DNA of 64,000 nucleotides from Betaproteobacteria bacterium (GTDB lineage: Bacteria > Pseudomonadota > Gammaproteobacteria > Burkholderiales > Rhodocyclaceae): NCBI GenBank assembly GCA_016705475.1, contig JADIYD010000009.1, positions 295,425 to 359,424 on the forward strand. The letters are read 5' to 3'. Below the pieces are notes generated by a model. That model worked only from the letters and a program-made list of their open reading frames with translations. It did not search any database and was not told the origin of the DNA. Shown here piece by piece: positions 38,616-47,211 of the stretch. The stretch's first letter is position 1, and each line of letters opens with the position of its first letter. The translations under genes were made by a program, and so were the position numbers.

Positions 38616-38660
38616 CGGGGCATCCTGCCTAAAGTGTGAGGATGGAGTCTACGTCAGCGA

Positions 38661-38702
38661 GTGCTCATTGCTACGGTCAACCGGAAATTTAGGCCAATTT
38701 TG
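38661..38702 (-). repeat. Intergenic repeat copy F (reverse orientation)
   Basis: On the minus strand it reads CCGGTTGACCGTAGCAAT, the closest copy to the family consensus, preceded by TTGGCCTAAATTT. It lies upstream of ycaO and downstream of the sigma-54 regulator gene. I see no long outer stem in this copy. The rest of the gap 38616-38814 shows no gene. Confidence 0.65.
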
Positions 38703-38814
38703 AAATCACGAGTGCGCTGCCCGGCTGCCGAAGCATTGCTGATGCTGCGTGATCAGCGCGTCCATTTTCGGGATTGCAGTTTCTGTCACTAGCATCTCGG
38801 CTCGGCCTCCAGCC

Positions 38815-40164
38815 TCAGCTGCCGGCACCCTTCTCGCTGAATCCGTATTTCTCGATGAGCCGGTAGATGTGTCGCTCGCTGATGCCTAGGATGGCAGCAG
38901 TCTTCACGCGATTGCCGCCATGCTTGGCCATGACCTGGCGAAGGTATTCGCGTTCGATCTGCTCCAGGTTCGGGTCCTGGCCGAAGCGCAACACAACCTC
39001 ACCCGCCTGATTGCGCGGAATGAACGAAAGATGTTCAACACGGACGGGGTTGCCTGGGCGCGCGAGGATGACAGCACGCTCAATGGCGTTTCTCAGTTCG
39101 CGCACATTGCCGGGCCAGTCGTAGGCCAATAGCATTTTTAGCGCCTCGGCCGACATGCTGGTCGGTGCATTTCGCGTCAGCAGCGCGAGAAAATGCCGCG
39201 CCAGCGGTTCAATATCCTCGCGCCGCTCGCGCAGGGGCGGAATGGTGATGACAAAACGCGAGAGGCGGAAGTAGAGATCGCTGCGGAAGGTGCCGGCGCG
39301 GCTCATGACCTCGATGTCACGATTGGTGGCGGTTACGATGCGCGCATCTGAATTGAGCGTCTTGTTGCCACCAAGACGACGGAACGTGCTGGTTTCAAGC
39401 ACCCGCAGCAACTTGGCCTGAATGGCTGAGCCGATGTCGCCTATTTCATCAAGAAAGAGTGTGCTGCCGGCAGCTTCCTCAATCAGGCCCTTCTTTTGCC
39501 GGTCAGCCCCGGTAAAGGCGCCGCGTTCGTGACCAAAAAGCTCCGATTCGAACAGGTTTTCCTGCAAGCCGCTGCCATCGATGGGCACCAGCTCTCGATG
39601 TGCGCGGGGGCTACGCTCATGAATCGCCTGGGCGACCATTTCCTTGCCAGTGCCGGATTCGCCGAGGATGAGCACCGTGGTATCTGTCGAACCCACAGCA
39701 TCAATCATCTCCTGCACATCTCGCATCGCCTGGCTCTCGAACACCATCGGTCCCGGTCTGTGCGATGCCAGCTGAGTGCGGTAAAAACGATTGGATTCGC
39801 GCAGTTCAGCGGTCTCAAGCACCCGCCGCACGGTCAGTTCCAGTTCGTCAAGATTTACCGGCTTGGTCAGGAAGTCGGCAGCGCCCTCACGGATGGCGCT
39901 GACTGCATTGGGGATAGAGCCGTAACCGGTCAGGACGATAACCGGATACTGGTTGCGTATCTCGCTGAGAATCCGCGATGCATCACTGTCCGGCAGCCTG
40001 TAATCGAGAATGATGGCGCAGGGCTCGATTTCGCTGAGCCGCTCCTGAGCTTCGGCCCACGATCCGGCACCGAGCGTGGCAAAGCCCATGGACTCGATCT
40101 GCCGTCGCAGAAGGCCATTGAAGACGGGATCATCGTCGACGATGAGTAGGGTTTTTTTCTTCAT
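38815..40164 (-). CDS. Sigma-54-dependent response regulator (NtrC family)
   Basis: A 449-residue activator. It has a receiver domain (residues 5-118; LLIVDDDPVF, phospho-acceptor Asp in AIILDYRLPDSDA, Lys in FLTKPVNL), an AAA+ domain (about 140-375) with GESGTGKE Walker A, GAFTGA sigma-54 contact loop and TLFLDEIGD Walker B, and a Fis-type HTH (RVKTAAILGISERHIYRLIEKYG). Its start overlaps the stop of the sensor kinase by four bases, so the two form a pair. A sigma-54-type promoter at 51551-51566 is the likely target. Confidence 0.95.
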   Translation of the reverse strand: MKKKTLLIVDDDPVFNGLLRRQIESMGFATLGAGSWAEAQERLSEIEPCAIILDYRLPDSDASRILSEIRNQYPVIVLTGYGSIPNAVSAIREGAADFLTKPVNLDELELTVRRVLETAELRESNRFYRTQLASHRPGPMVFESQAMRDVQEMIDAVGSTDTTVLILGESGTGKEMVAQAIHERSPRAHRELVPIDGSGLQENLFESELFGHERGAFTGADRQKKGLIEEAAGSTLFLDEIGDIGSAIQAKLLRVLETSTFRRLGGNKTLNSDARIVTATNRDIEVMSRAGTFRSDLYFRLSRFVITIPPLRERREDIEPLARHFLALLTRNAPTSMSAEALKMLLAYDWPGNVRELRNAIERAVILARPGNPVRVEHLSFIPRNQAGEVVLRFGQDPNLEQIEREYLRQVMAKHGGNRVKTAAILGISERHIYRLIEKYGFSEKGAGS

Positions 40165-42029
40165 CCGGCGCTCTTCATGACGGTTTCGGCCAGCGGCAGA
40201 CGAATGCTGAATTGCGTACCTTGCCCGACCGTGCTCTCGACGCGAACCGTACCGCCCATGCGCTCAACGAAGTTCTTGACGATCGTCAGCCCCAGCCCTG
40301 TTCCCGCCACGCCATCGGCGCGTCGGCTGAAGAAGGGATCGAAAATGCGGGCGAGGGTATCGGGCGGAATGCCTACACCGGAATCGGAAATCTCGATCAC
40401 GGCGTCACCAGCATCGGCAAACAGGCGGGCAACGAGCGTGCCGCCCTTGTCCATCGCATGGTGCGCATTTTGTATCAGGTTGAGAAGAATCATGCGGATG
40501 TCGGCTTCGTCTGTCAGCAGGCGCAGGGGGTGTTCGGGAACCTCGATTTGCTGGGAAATACCATGCGTATGCGCATCGAATTCCAGCAACATGAGGGTAT
40601 CGGTCAATGCTTCATTGACCACCACCAGCTGCAAGCTGCTGACCGGTGGCCGTGACAGTAGAAGCATACGCCGAGTCACCGCAATGCACTTGTCGATCTC
40701 CTGGTCGATAAGCCGCATGTACTCGATGATTTGATCCTGCGTGACGAGTCCGGCATGCAATTCGCGCACCAGTCCCTGAACACCGAGCCGGACCGATCCG
40801 AGCGGATTGTGAATTTCATGGGCAATGCCTGCTGCCAGCAAGCCAAGTTCGGACAAGCGCTGTTCATGGGATATCTGGGATATCTGCCCGAGATCGCGCA
40901 CGGACTCGACGATGTAGCGCTCGCGCCCCTGTCCGTCGTCGAGTTCGACCAGGACGGCATGAATTTCCGCGTTGAAGACGCTGCCATCGGGCCGTTTGAG
41001 ATAGTGGCTGGCCTTGATGTTGTCGCCCACTTCTTTCAATTCGACCAGCGGACAGACCATCAGCGTCGGTACGCAGGGCTCATCGCGACCATAGCTGTAC
41101 CGGTAGCACGGCTGCCGCAGGATGGTTGTTGCCGATTGGCCAACCTGCTGGCAAAAGGTGTTGTTGGCCAAGACAACTTGCTTGTCCGCAACACGGATCA
41201 GGCGCACCCCATCGGGCAGCCCATCCAGCAAGGTTTGCAGAAACTGCTGCTGCGCTTCGGCCAGGGCTATCTGTGCGGAAAGGCGTTCGGCCATCGAGTT
41301 GAAGCTATTGGCTGCACGCCCGATCTCGTCGTTGTCGGCGGATGGCGCCCGTACCGTCAAGTCGCCAGTCGCCAAGCTTTGGGTCGCAGCATCCAGCGTG
41401 GCCAGCGGCGCAATGACATGACGGCGCAATAGAAACCACAGGGTCAGCAGGGTAAGGGCAATGACTGCAGCTCCGGCCAGCATGAGCAGGATGGCGCTGC
41501 GCATGGCGCTTTCGCGGATGGGCGCAGCGTCGTAGTCGATTACCAGCACGCCGTTGATCGGATTGGCAGCCACCGGCCCGTGGCACTCGGTGCATGCCGC
41601 ACGGTTGGGTACCGGGTTGATGGAGCGCAGCACCTCGTTGCCGCTGGCATGTGTTTCGAAGCTCGTGGCTGGTTTTCCGGGGGTGGTTTTCTGCGCGATT
41701 TCCGGCATGCGTAGCCACATTTTTTCGGGATCGGACGCGAAACGCACCTCGCCACTAGGAGAAAGGATAAGTACGTCGCGTATGCCATTCAGGCTGCCCA
41801 GCTTGGCCACGATGTCGCGCAAGCCCTCGACGTCGCGCTTGACCATGGCGTTTTCCCACGTGACCTGCAGCATGCGATTGAGCTGCATCGAGACCTCGGC
41901 CCGCTCCTGAAGCAACTGGTCACGGTACAGCCCAAGGAACAGCAGGCCAAGGGCCAGCGAGGCACCCGCCGCGACGAGCAGAACACCCCGCAGCAGGCGA
42001 TGACTCAGGTAACGAACTTTGGTGTGCAT
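40161..42029 (-). CDS. Sensor histidine kinase with periplasmic haem-c motif
   Basis: A 622-residue NtrB-like sensor: TM1 (LLRGVLLVAAGASLALGLLFLGL, residues about 11-33), a periplasmic domain containing CTECHG (CxxCH, about residues 145-149), TM2 (LLMLAGAAVIALTLLTLWFLL) and a HAMP. A PAS domain with three spaced cysteines follows (QPCYRYSYGRDEPC, MVCPL), then HisKA (LLAAGIAHEIHNPLGSVRLG) and HATPase (LLNLIQNAHHAM, DSGVGIPPDTL, GTGLGLTIV). A covalently bound haem in the sensory domain would suit sensing of redox state, O2, NO or an oxidant (inference). It pairs with the sigma-54 activator. Confidence 0.9.
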   Translation of the reverse strand: MHTKVRYLSHRLLRGVLLVAAGASLALGLLFLGLYRDQLLQERAEVSMQLNRMLQVTWENAMVKRDVEGLRDIVAKLGSLNGIRDVLILSPSGEVRFASDPEKMWLRMPEIAQKTTPGKPATSFETHASGNEVLRSINPVPNRAACTECHGPVAANPINGVLVIDYDAAPIRESAMRSAILLMLAGAAVIALTLLTLWFLLRRHVIAPLATLDAATQSLATGDLTVRAPSADNDEIGRAANSFNSMAERLSAQIALAEAQQQFLQTLLDGLPDGVRLIRVADKQVVLANNTFCQQVGQSATTILRQPCYRYSYGRDEPCVPTLMVCPLVELKEVGDNIKASHYLKRPDGSVFNAEIHAVLVELDDGQGRERYIVESVRDLGQISQISHEQRLSELGLLAAGIAHEIHNPLGSVRLGVQGLVRELHAGLVTQDQIIEYMRLIDQEIDKCIAVTRRMLLLSRPPVSSLQLVVVNEALTDTLMLLEFDAHTHGISQQIEVPEHPLRLLTDEADIRMILLNLIQNAHHAMDKGGTLVARLFADAGDAVIEISDSGVGIPPDTLARIFDPFFSRRADGVAGTGLGLTIVKNFVERMGGTVRVESTVGQGTQFSIRLPLAETVMKSAG

Positions 42030-42059
42030 CCGGGGAGAGTTTTCCTAATTAATGGGCAA

Positions 42060-42332
42060 TTAGAAACCCAATGCCTCGACAGTCGCAACCAGATCGGCAA
42101 AGCTCGCTCCTTCAAGCCGGGCCGCCAACGATTCTTTGTCGAGCAGCGGGTCGGCACAAACGGAAAAGCGAACGTCGTCAGGCAAGTCGCGCATATCTTC
42201 CGGAGACATGTAGCCAATGCCGCAGAGCTGTTTCAGGTAATCTCGCTCCATATCGCTGAGTTCAAGGCCGTGGCAGCTGAGAATTTCCATATAGCGCTCT
42301 GCCGTGCGATTGACCTTGCCACTGATTTCCAT
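42060..42332 (-). CDS. Small protein of unknown function in the respiratory cluster
   Basis: A 90-residue frame from ATG 42332 (MEISGKVNRTAERYMEILSCHGLELSDMERDYL) with two cysteines and an acidic, helical look; no signal peptide or membrane segment. The frame is open to 42428, but the extra 32 residues include the product of a TGTGAA tandem repeat (NVNVNVN) and no ribosome site is seen there, while GGCGAG lies nine bases before 42332. It sits between the terminator after the cytochrome gene and the sensor kinase, 30 bases ahead of the latter, suggesting co-transcription with it. Confidence 0.6.
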   Translation of the reverse strand: MEISGKVNRTAERYMEILSCHGLELSDMERDYLKQLCGIGYMSPEDMRDLPDDVRFSVCADPLLDKESLAARLEGASFADLVATVEALGF

Positions 42333-42446
42333 GGTGTTGGTCTCGCCCTCAGTGAGCAAGGCCAGTGGCGGGCCAAAGAAGAGGGGGGTTTTTCGATTCA
42401 CATTCACATTCACATTATCCGCCTGCATTCAGAACAGCAGCTGGGA

Positions 42447-42473
42447 AAAGGCCGGTGCGCTGCACCGGCCTTT
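42447..42473 (-). terminator. Strong terminator at the end of the respiratory operon
   Basis: A perfect 12-bp stem AAAGGCCGGTGC / GCACCGGCCTTT with a three-base loop. On the minus strand it ends in CCTTTTCCC. It lies 70 bases beyond the tetraheme cytochrome stop and separates the structural genes from the small protein and two-component genes. Confidence 0.85.
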
Positions 42474-42542
42474 CATGCCCGGCAAGGTTAAAGAATCCAT
42501 TGCCCTGAATTGTCAGGGTGAAAGCACTCAGCGCCAGGTCGC

Positions 42543-43304
42543 TTAGTGTTTTTGACGTTCGTGATCGGCCGATTTCATGCCTTTCGGCAACGTCGGGGCT
42601 TTCTCCGGCTGATGTTGCGCGAAACCGCGATTTCGGTCGCCATGCTGGACATTGTGGGGGTTGTGGCATTCGGTGCAGACAAACCAGCGCTTGGTCCCGG
42701 TGCTGGCCCATTCGCCAATCCGTTTGCCATGAATACCCTCCCGCCAGTCGCGATAAACCTCGCCGTGGCACTTGCCGCAGAGTTGCTGTGGCTGGTCGAA
42801 ACTGATCGGTTTGTCGCGGTGGTCCACCAGTTTGTTGCGCTGAGTCGAATGATGGCAATCCAGGCACCAGATGTTGCCGCGTCCATGCGGTAGTTTGGTT
42901 GAGTCAAGTACGATGGCCTGATGCATCATGACCAGTTCCCGGGTGTCCTTGTTTGTCGGGAATCCTTTGGGCAGGGTACCGGTATGGCAGGTGTTGCCAC
43001 AAAGCGGAAGCAGTCCCAGCTTGTCCGAGCGCGGCTTGACCAAGGCCTTGCCGCGACTGTAGTCAGCGTCCTGAACGGGCATGTCGCCCATCGGAACAGT
43101 GCCATCGAAGGGGTCGCCCCACCACAATACGGCGCCGGTCTTGGGAGAGCATTTTACGTTCGGCAGATTTTCCCCGATCATGCGCTGGGTGACCTCTGTC
43201 GCGCCCTTTCGGCTTTCGAAACACTTGGCAGGTTCGGCCCAAGCACTGGAAAGGCTGGCAAACCAAAGCAGCAGAACGGCCGGCAAAATAGCGTATTTCT
43301 TCAT
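42543..43304 (-). CDS. Periplasmic tetraheme cytochrome c
   Basis: A 253-residue protein with a cleavable signal (AILPAVLLLWFASLSSAWA) and four haem-attachment sites: CGNTCH (a CxxxCH variant), CLDCHH, CGKCHG and CTECHN. Additional histidines (HQAIVLD, HGRG, HGKRIGEW) could be distal ligands. Last structural gene of the operon, ten bases after the NrfD gene, it is likely to pass electrons between the quinol-oxidising NrfD module and periplasmic acceptors. Confidence 0.9.
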   Translation of the reverse strand: MKKYAILPAVLLLWFASLSSAWAEPAKCFESRKGATEVTQRMIGENLPNVKCSPKTGAVLWWGDPFDGTVPMGDMPVQDADYSRGKALVKPRSDKLGLLPLCGNTCHTGTLPKGFPTNKDTRELVMMHQAIVLDSTKLPHGRGNIWCLDCHHSTQRNKLVDHRDKPISFDQPQQLCGKCHGEVYRDWREGIHGKRIGEWASTGTKRWFVCTECHNPHNVQHGDRNRGFAQHQPEKAPTLPKGMKSADHERQKH

Positions 43305-43314
43305 TCCAGTTCCT

Positions 43315-44583
43315 TTACGTCAGCTTGGGCGTAGCCGATGCGCCGGCAGCGTTGGAGGTGGTCTTGTCTTGGGGCGCCTTGGCATAGGCAATGTCCCCAA
43401 GCAATATGCCGATAGCCCCTTTGAGCAATACCGTGAGGATGAGAAAACCGACCGCCCAGTTGCCGAGCGTGACGAAAATTTCAAGCGTGGTGGGCAGATA
43501 CTGGGTGAACTCGCCGATCGGCGTCGGTATGAAGCCGGGAATCAGCAGGCCCATGCCCTTTTCTACCCAGATTCCACTGAATGCCAGGCCGCAGGCCAGT
43601 GCCAGCAAGCGATTATTGGTTCGCCAATAGGGCGTCAGCAGGATCGCGAAGGCGGCAATGCTGGCAACCAGAGAGCCCCAGAACCAGGGCACCAGATCCG
43701 TGAACCCATGCATACCGAACATCAGGTATTGCAGCCCCAGGGCATGTTCGGTGTTGGCATACAACTCGGTGACCACTTCAGACAGGCTCAGAAAGAGAGA
43801 CAAACCCAAGCAATAGGTAATGATCGTTGTGAGAAGCTCAATGGCCGAATTTTCTATCCAGAGCCGAGTCCGCGACCGTATGACCAGAAAGATCAGGATG
43901 ATCAGCGAGGGTCCGGCTGCAAATGCGGTCAGGATGAAGCGGATGGGCATCATGCTGTGATGCCACATCGGGCGCGCCGGCATGGTGTTGAGAAGGAAGG
44001 CCGTCACCGTATGGATGCTCAACGCCCAGACGATGGAGATATAAATCAGCGGCAGGTAGAACTTCTTGTTCAGTGGCTGGCCGGTGTATTTCCTGTAAAG
44101 AAAATAGAAGCCGCCGATGAAATTGAGGAGCATGTACCCGATCAGCACCAGGGTGTCCCAGGCCAGCATCGAGTTTGGCAGGTTGTAGATGCCGATGAAG
44201 GGCAGCATGTGCCAGAGACGGTCGGGCCGGCCCATATGGGAGATGATGAACAAGATGCACATCAGCACCGCTGATATTGCCAGCATTTCACCTAGCACCG
44301 CCACCGCGTGCAGCCCCTTGTGGTGATAGACGTAAGCCGGGAACACGATGGTCACGGCTCCGGCGGCGATGCCGACCAGAAAAACGAAGTTGGCCAGGTA
44401 AAGACCGTCATGCACTTGATCCGTCAGGCCGGTGTAGCGCAATCCTTCGGCTGCGTGCAGGTAGGTGCCATACAGCAGGCAGAGGATAAAAAGGCACAGG
44501 AACGCGATCCAGGCATAAAACGCCGGACTGCCTTTCACAACATAACTTACATAGTCGACGGCGAATCTTTTCAGCTTGTCCAT
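43315..44583 (-). CDS. NrfD/PsrC-family membrane quinol-oxidising subunit (HybB/DsrP-like)
   Basis: A 422-residue integral membrane protein with about ten hydrophobic segments (AWIAFLCLFILCLLYGTYL, FVFLVGIAAGAVTIVFPAYV, FILTAFAAGPSLIILIFLVI and others) and the family features GRPDRLWHM and WWD-like NSMLAWDTLVL. NrfD subunits exchange electrons between the quinone pool and an Fe-S partner. The frame can be extended to a TTG at 44598, but ATG 44583 is the better start. It follows the Tat-exported ferredoxin directly, as in DsrOP and Hyb modules. Confidence 0.9.
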   Translation of the reverse strand: MDKLKRFAVDYVSYVVKGSPAFYAWIAFLCLFILCLLYGTYLHAAEGLRYTGLTDQVHDGLYLANFVFLVGIAAGAVTIVFPAYVYHHKGLHAVAVLGEMLAISAVLMCILFIISHMGRPDRLWHMLPFIGIYNLPNSMLAWDTLVLIGYMLLNFIGGFYFLYRKYTGQPLNKKFYLPLIYISIVWALSIHTVTAFLLNTMPARPMWHHSMMPIRFILTAFAAGPSLIILIFLVIRSRTRLWIENSAIELLTTIITYCLGLSLFLSLSEVVTELYANTEHALGLQYLMFGMHGFTDLVPWFWGSLVASIAAFAILLTPYWRTNNRLLALACGLAFSGIWVEKGMGLLIPGFIPTPIGEFTQYLPTTLEIFVTLGNWAVGFLILTVLLKGAIGILLGDIAYAKAPQDKTTSNAAGASATPKLT

Positions 44584-44594
44584 GATGTCGCGTC

Positions 44595-45674
44595 TCAATC
44601 CATGAAGTAGAAGAATTTTGGGAAGGTATTGAGTTCTGCTTTCAGGCGGAACACATTCTTGCGCGCGATGATCCGGCTGACTTCACTATTGGGATCAAGC
44701 AGGTTGCCGAACTTGCGGGCGCCGGTTGGGCAAACCTCGACGCAGGCGGGGTAGCGTCCCTGGCGGGTGCGCTGGATGCAGAAGGTGCACTTCTCGACCA
44801 CGCCCTTCATGCGCGGACGGTTGCCGAGATAGTGTGTCACCGGATTCATTGCCTCCTTTGGCAGATTCGGGTCGCTCCAGTTGAAACGCCGCGCCCAGTA
44901 GGGACAAGCCGACATGCACATGCGGCAACCGATACACCAGTTGTAGTCGATAACGACCGGCCCATCCGCCTCGCGGTAGGTAGTGCGGACTGGACAAACC
45001 TTCACGCAGGGCGGCTTTTCGCACTGCATGCATGCAATTGGCATATAGGCTGCATCCTTCTCCGGGACTGCCTCTGGCTGGTAATAATGCTCGCCTTCGA
45101 GCACAACGCCGGTCGGGGTGTAGGCATTGCCACCCACTTGTATCCCGAGTCCTTCGGGATAACCCTGTTTCATCTTTTCCTGACTGAATTCACCTTTCTC
45201 CATCTTGAGGACGCGAATCCACTCGATATCATCGTCCTTGCCTCGCGACTGGTTGTTCTCCTCCACGCAGGCCTTGGCACACCGGCGGCAACCAATGCAT
45301 TTCTTGATATTCAGGGCATAGCCCATGAGCACACCTTCCTGCGCAGGCGTGCCATCGACAGTCACCTTCTTGCCATACTCACGTGAGTATCGGCGCTCAA
45401 GTCTCGCCCTTGCCAGGGCCTTTTCTTCTTCGCTCATCAGGCGGTAGTTGCCCTGAAACCATTCGGCCCACTCCATGTTTGCCCGTGCATCGTCGGACAT
45501 GGTCATCAGCGCGGCAGTGCCGAGCAAGGAACTGACACTCAGCGAGCCTGCATTCTTCAAAAAATTGCGGCGGGAGCTTGGTTCGTCGACCGGGGTCTCA
45601 ACCGGCGCCTGCCCTGAACACGCGCACCCACCCGATGATGGTTGGGAGTTGCAGCAATTTTCTTTGTTCGTCAC
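44595..45674 (-). CDS. Tat-exported 4x[4Fe-4S] ferredoxin (DsrO/HybA-like)
   Basis: About 359 residues. A cysteine-rich N-terminus (NCCNSQ, GCACSG) precedes the Tat signal SSRRNFLKNAGSLSVSSLLGTAAL. Four ferredoxin motifs follow: CIGCRRCAKAC, CMQCEKPPCVKVCP, CIGCRMCMSACP and CTFCIQRTRQGRYPACVEVCP. A GTG at 45674 has GGAGA six bases upstream, whereas ATG 45707 has no ribosome site, so the GTG is chosen. A longer N-terminus before the Tat motif than usual is odd. It forms a quinol-oxidising pair with the downstream NrfD protein. Confidence 0.88.
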   Translation of the reverse strand: MTNKENCCNSQPSSGGCACSGQAPVETPVDEPSSRRNFLKNAGSLSVSSLLGTAALMTMSDDARANMEWAEWFQGNYRLMSEEEKALARARLERRYSREYGKKVTVDGTPAQEGVLMGYALNIKKCIGCRRCAKACVEENNQSRGKDDDIEWIRVLKMEKGEFSQEKMKQGYPEGLGIQVGGNAYTPTGVVLEGEHYYQPEAVPEKDAAYMPIACMQCEKPPCVKVCPVRTTYREADGPVVIDYNWCIGCRMCMSACPYWARRFNWSDPNLPKEAMNPVTHYLGNRPRMKGVVEKCTFCIQRTRQGRYPACVEVCPTGARKFGNLLDPNSEVSRIIARKNVFRLKAELNTFPKFFYFMD

Positions 45675-45762
45675 GTCTATTCTCCGTGCCTGACCGGAAC
45701 CGGCCATGTCGATATGTTTGGTGCTTGAAACGTTCTCATTGGAAGAAGAGGCTGCTCAATGC

Positions 45763-46536
45763 CTACCAACTCGGGCCGCCGATACCGGGCATGAATTGAA
45801 TGGGCACTGGCTTGACTTCATCGAGATGCTTCGGGCGCAGAACGGCGTCAATTTCCTCTTTGCTCGGTCTTGGCTCATCGAGATGCAAGGCAATTAGGTC
45901 GCGCAATTGCTCACACCAGGCATGGGTCAGCAAGAACAGCGCAGCGTAGAACTCGGTGTCACAGCGCGCGGAAACCCGGCTGGCAAAATCCGGAAGCCAG
46001 CGCAGTAGGTGGCGATCCATCAGGGTAGCCAGCGCGCGCCAGAGATCGTCCGCCAGACGAGTGAAATCGGCATCACTCAGGCTCGCCAGGCGGCCCAGGC
46101 GTCTGGCTACAAACTGAAGCTGGAAGACGAGATGGTCATCCGGGCGCATGCGCCAGTCGGGAACAGCCAGGCCATCAGCCGCATAAAGTTCGCGCATGTC
46201 GAACATCGCTTCCTGGCAGACCAAATGTTCGTCAGAAACCCAGTACGACTCGCACGGGGAAGCATCCAATGCACCGGTGAGGTAGATGGCAGCAAAATCT
46301 GCTGCCAGGTTGTCTGTGTACGCTTTATCCGGAAATATCGGCAGGGCTGCCACGGTCTGCCGCATGGCTTCGAAAACCTGTTCGCCCAGTTCGTCGCGCG
46401 GCACCATCCCAAGATTGTCGGGAAAACCGATGGCTTTCAAGGCGGCCAGCAATCCGGGCGTGAGTTCGCGATCATGCAACAGTGCCAGGGTGGTCATATC
46501 CTCTGACCAGGCAAGTGCTGTTTCTCTGTTGATCAT
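45763..46536 (-). CDS. TorD/DmsD-family molybdoenzyme chaperone
   Basis: A 257-residue, all-helical cytoplasmic protein with the family signature in CESYWVSDEHLVCQEAMFDMRELYAADGL and PDDHLVFQLQFVARRL. Such chaperones bind the Tat leader and apo-form of a molybdoenzyme and aid cofactor insertion. Its client is surely the molybdoenzyme at 47212-49776. The start overlaps the stop of the DmsB-like gene by four bases. Confidence 0.9.
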   Translation of the reverse strand: MINRETALAWSEDMTTLALLHDRELTPGLLAALKAIGFPDNLGMVPRDELGEQVFEAMRQTVAALPIFPDKAYTDNLAADFAAIYLTGALDASPCESYWVSDEHLVCQEAMFDMRELYAADGLAVPDWRMRPDDHLVFQLQFVARRLGRLASLSDADFTRLADDLWRALATLMDRHLLRWLPDFASRVSARCDTEFYAALFLLTHAWCEQLRDLIALHLDEPRPSKEEIDAVLRPKHLDEVKPVPIQFMPGIGGPSW

Positions 46537-47201
46537 GATTTGACCTTGCCCTTGCGATGCGGCACAAAGGCAATAGACGGCTTGGTCAGCTCGGGATTCG
46601 CCATATTTTTTACCTGGCGTACCGTTTCGTCATTCGGGCCAACTGCCGTGGTCTTGAACTTGCCTTCCCACAATTTGTCGATAGGCCCGATGTCGAGGAC
46701 GCGCATCATGCAGGCCATCACGCAATAAGGCTTGCGACCGGCATCGATCTCATCCACACACATATTGCATTTCTGGATGATCTGCTCCTTCGGATTCCAC
46801 TGGGGCGCGCCATAGGGGCACGACGCCTCGCATTTGCGACAGCCGATGCACAAGGATGAATCGATGTCGACGATGCCGTCCTTGCTCCGTTTCCAGATCG
46901 CACCCGTCGGGCAGGTCGGCAAGCATGCCGGCTCGGCACAGTGGTTACAGGACATATTCACCTTGTAGGCAAACACGTCCGGATAAGTCCCTCCCTCGAC
47001 GTACATCACGCGCCGGAAGCGCGGGCCTGGCGGCAGGCCGTTCTTGTCCTTGCAGGCGATTTCGCAGGCGCGGCAGCCGATGCAATCAACGTTGTTATGG
47101 ATGAAACCGAACTGCATGGCCGGTTTGACCGGTTCGTATGTCTGGGCCACCTTGCGTTCCAGGGCCACCTTGACTTTCTTCATATCGAGTTTGTTGGTCA
47201 T
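46533..47201 (-). CDS. DmsB-like 4x[4Fe-4S] electron-transfer subunit
   Basis: A 222-residue protein with four cluster motifs: CIGCRACEIAC, CNHCAEPACLPTCP, CIGCRKCEASCPYGAPQWNP and CNMCVDEIDAGRKPYCVMAC. The spacing matches DmsB. It has no signal, so it probably crosses the membrane with the Tat-targeted catalytic subunit. GAGAGG seven bases before ATG 47201 sets the start, ten bases after the molybdoenzyme gene. Confidence 0.92.
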   Translation of the reverse strand: MTNKLDMKKVKVALERKVAQTYEPVKPAMQFGFIHNNVDCIGCRACEIACKDKNGLPPGPRFRRVMYVEGGTYPDVFAYKVNMSCNHCAEPACLPTCPTGAIWKRSKDGIVDIDSSLCIGCRKCEASCPYGAPQWNPKEQIIQKCNMCVDEIDAGRKPYCVMACMMRVLDIGPIDKLWEGKFKTTAVGPNDETVRQVKNMANPELTKPSIAFVPHRKGKVKS

Positions 47202-47211
47202 GGTCGGCCTC

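Noticed and set aside
37467..38639. Plus-strand open frame of 390 codons
   Set aside because: Antisense shadow of ycaO, with no recognisable domain.
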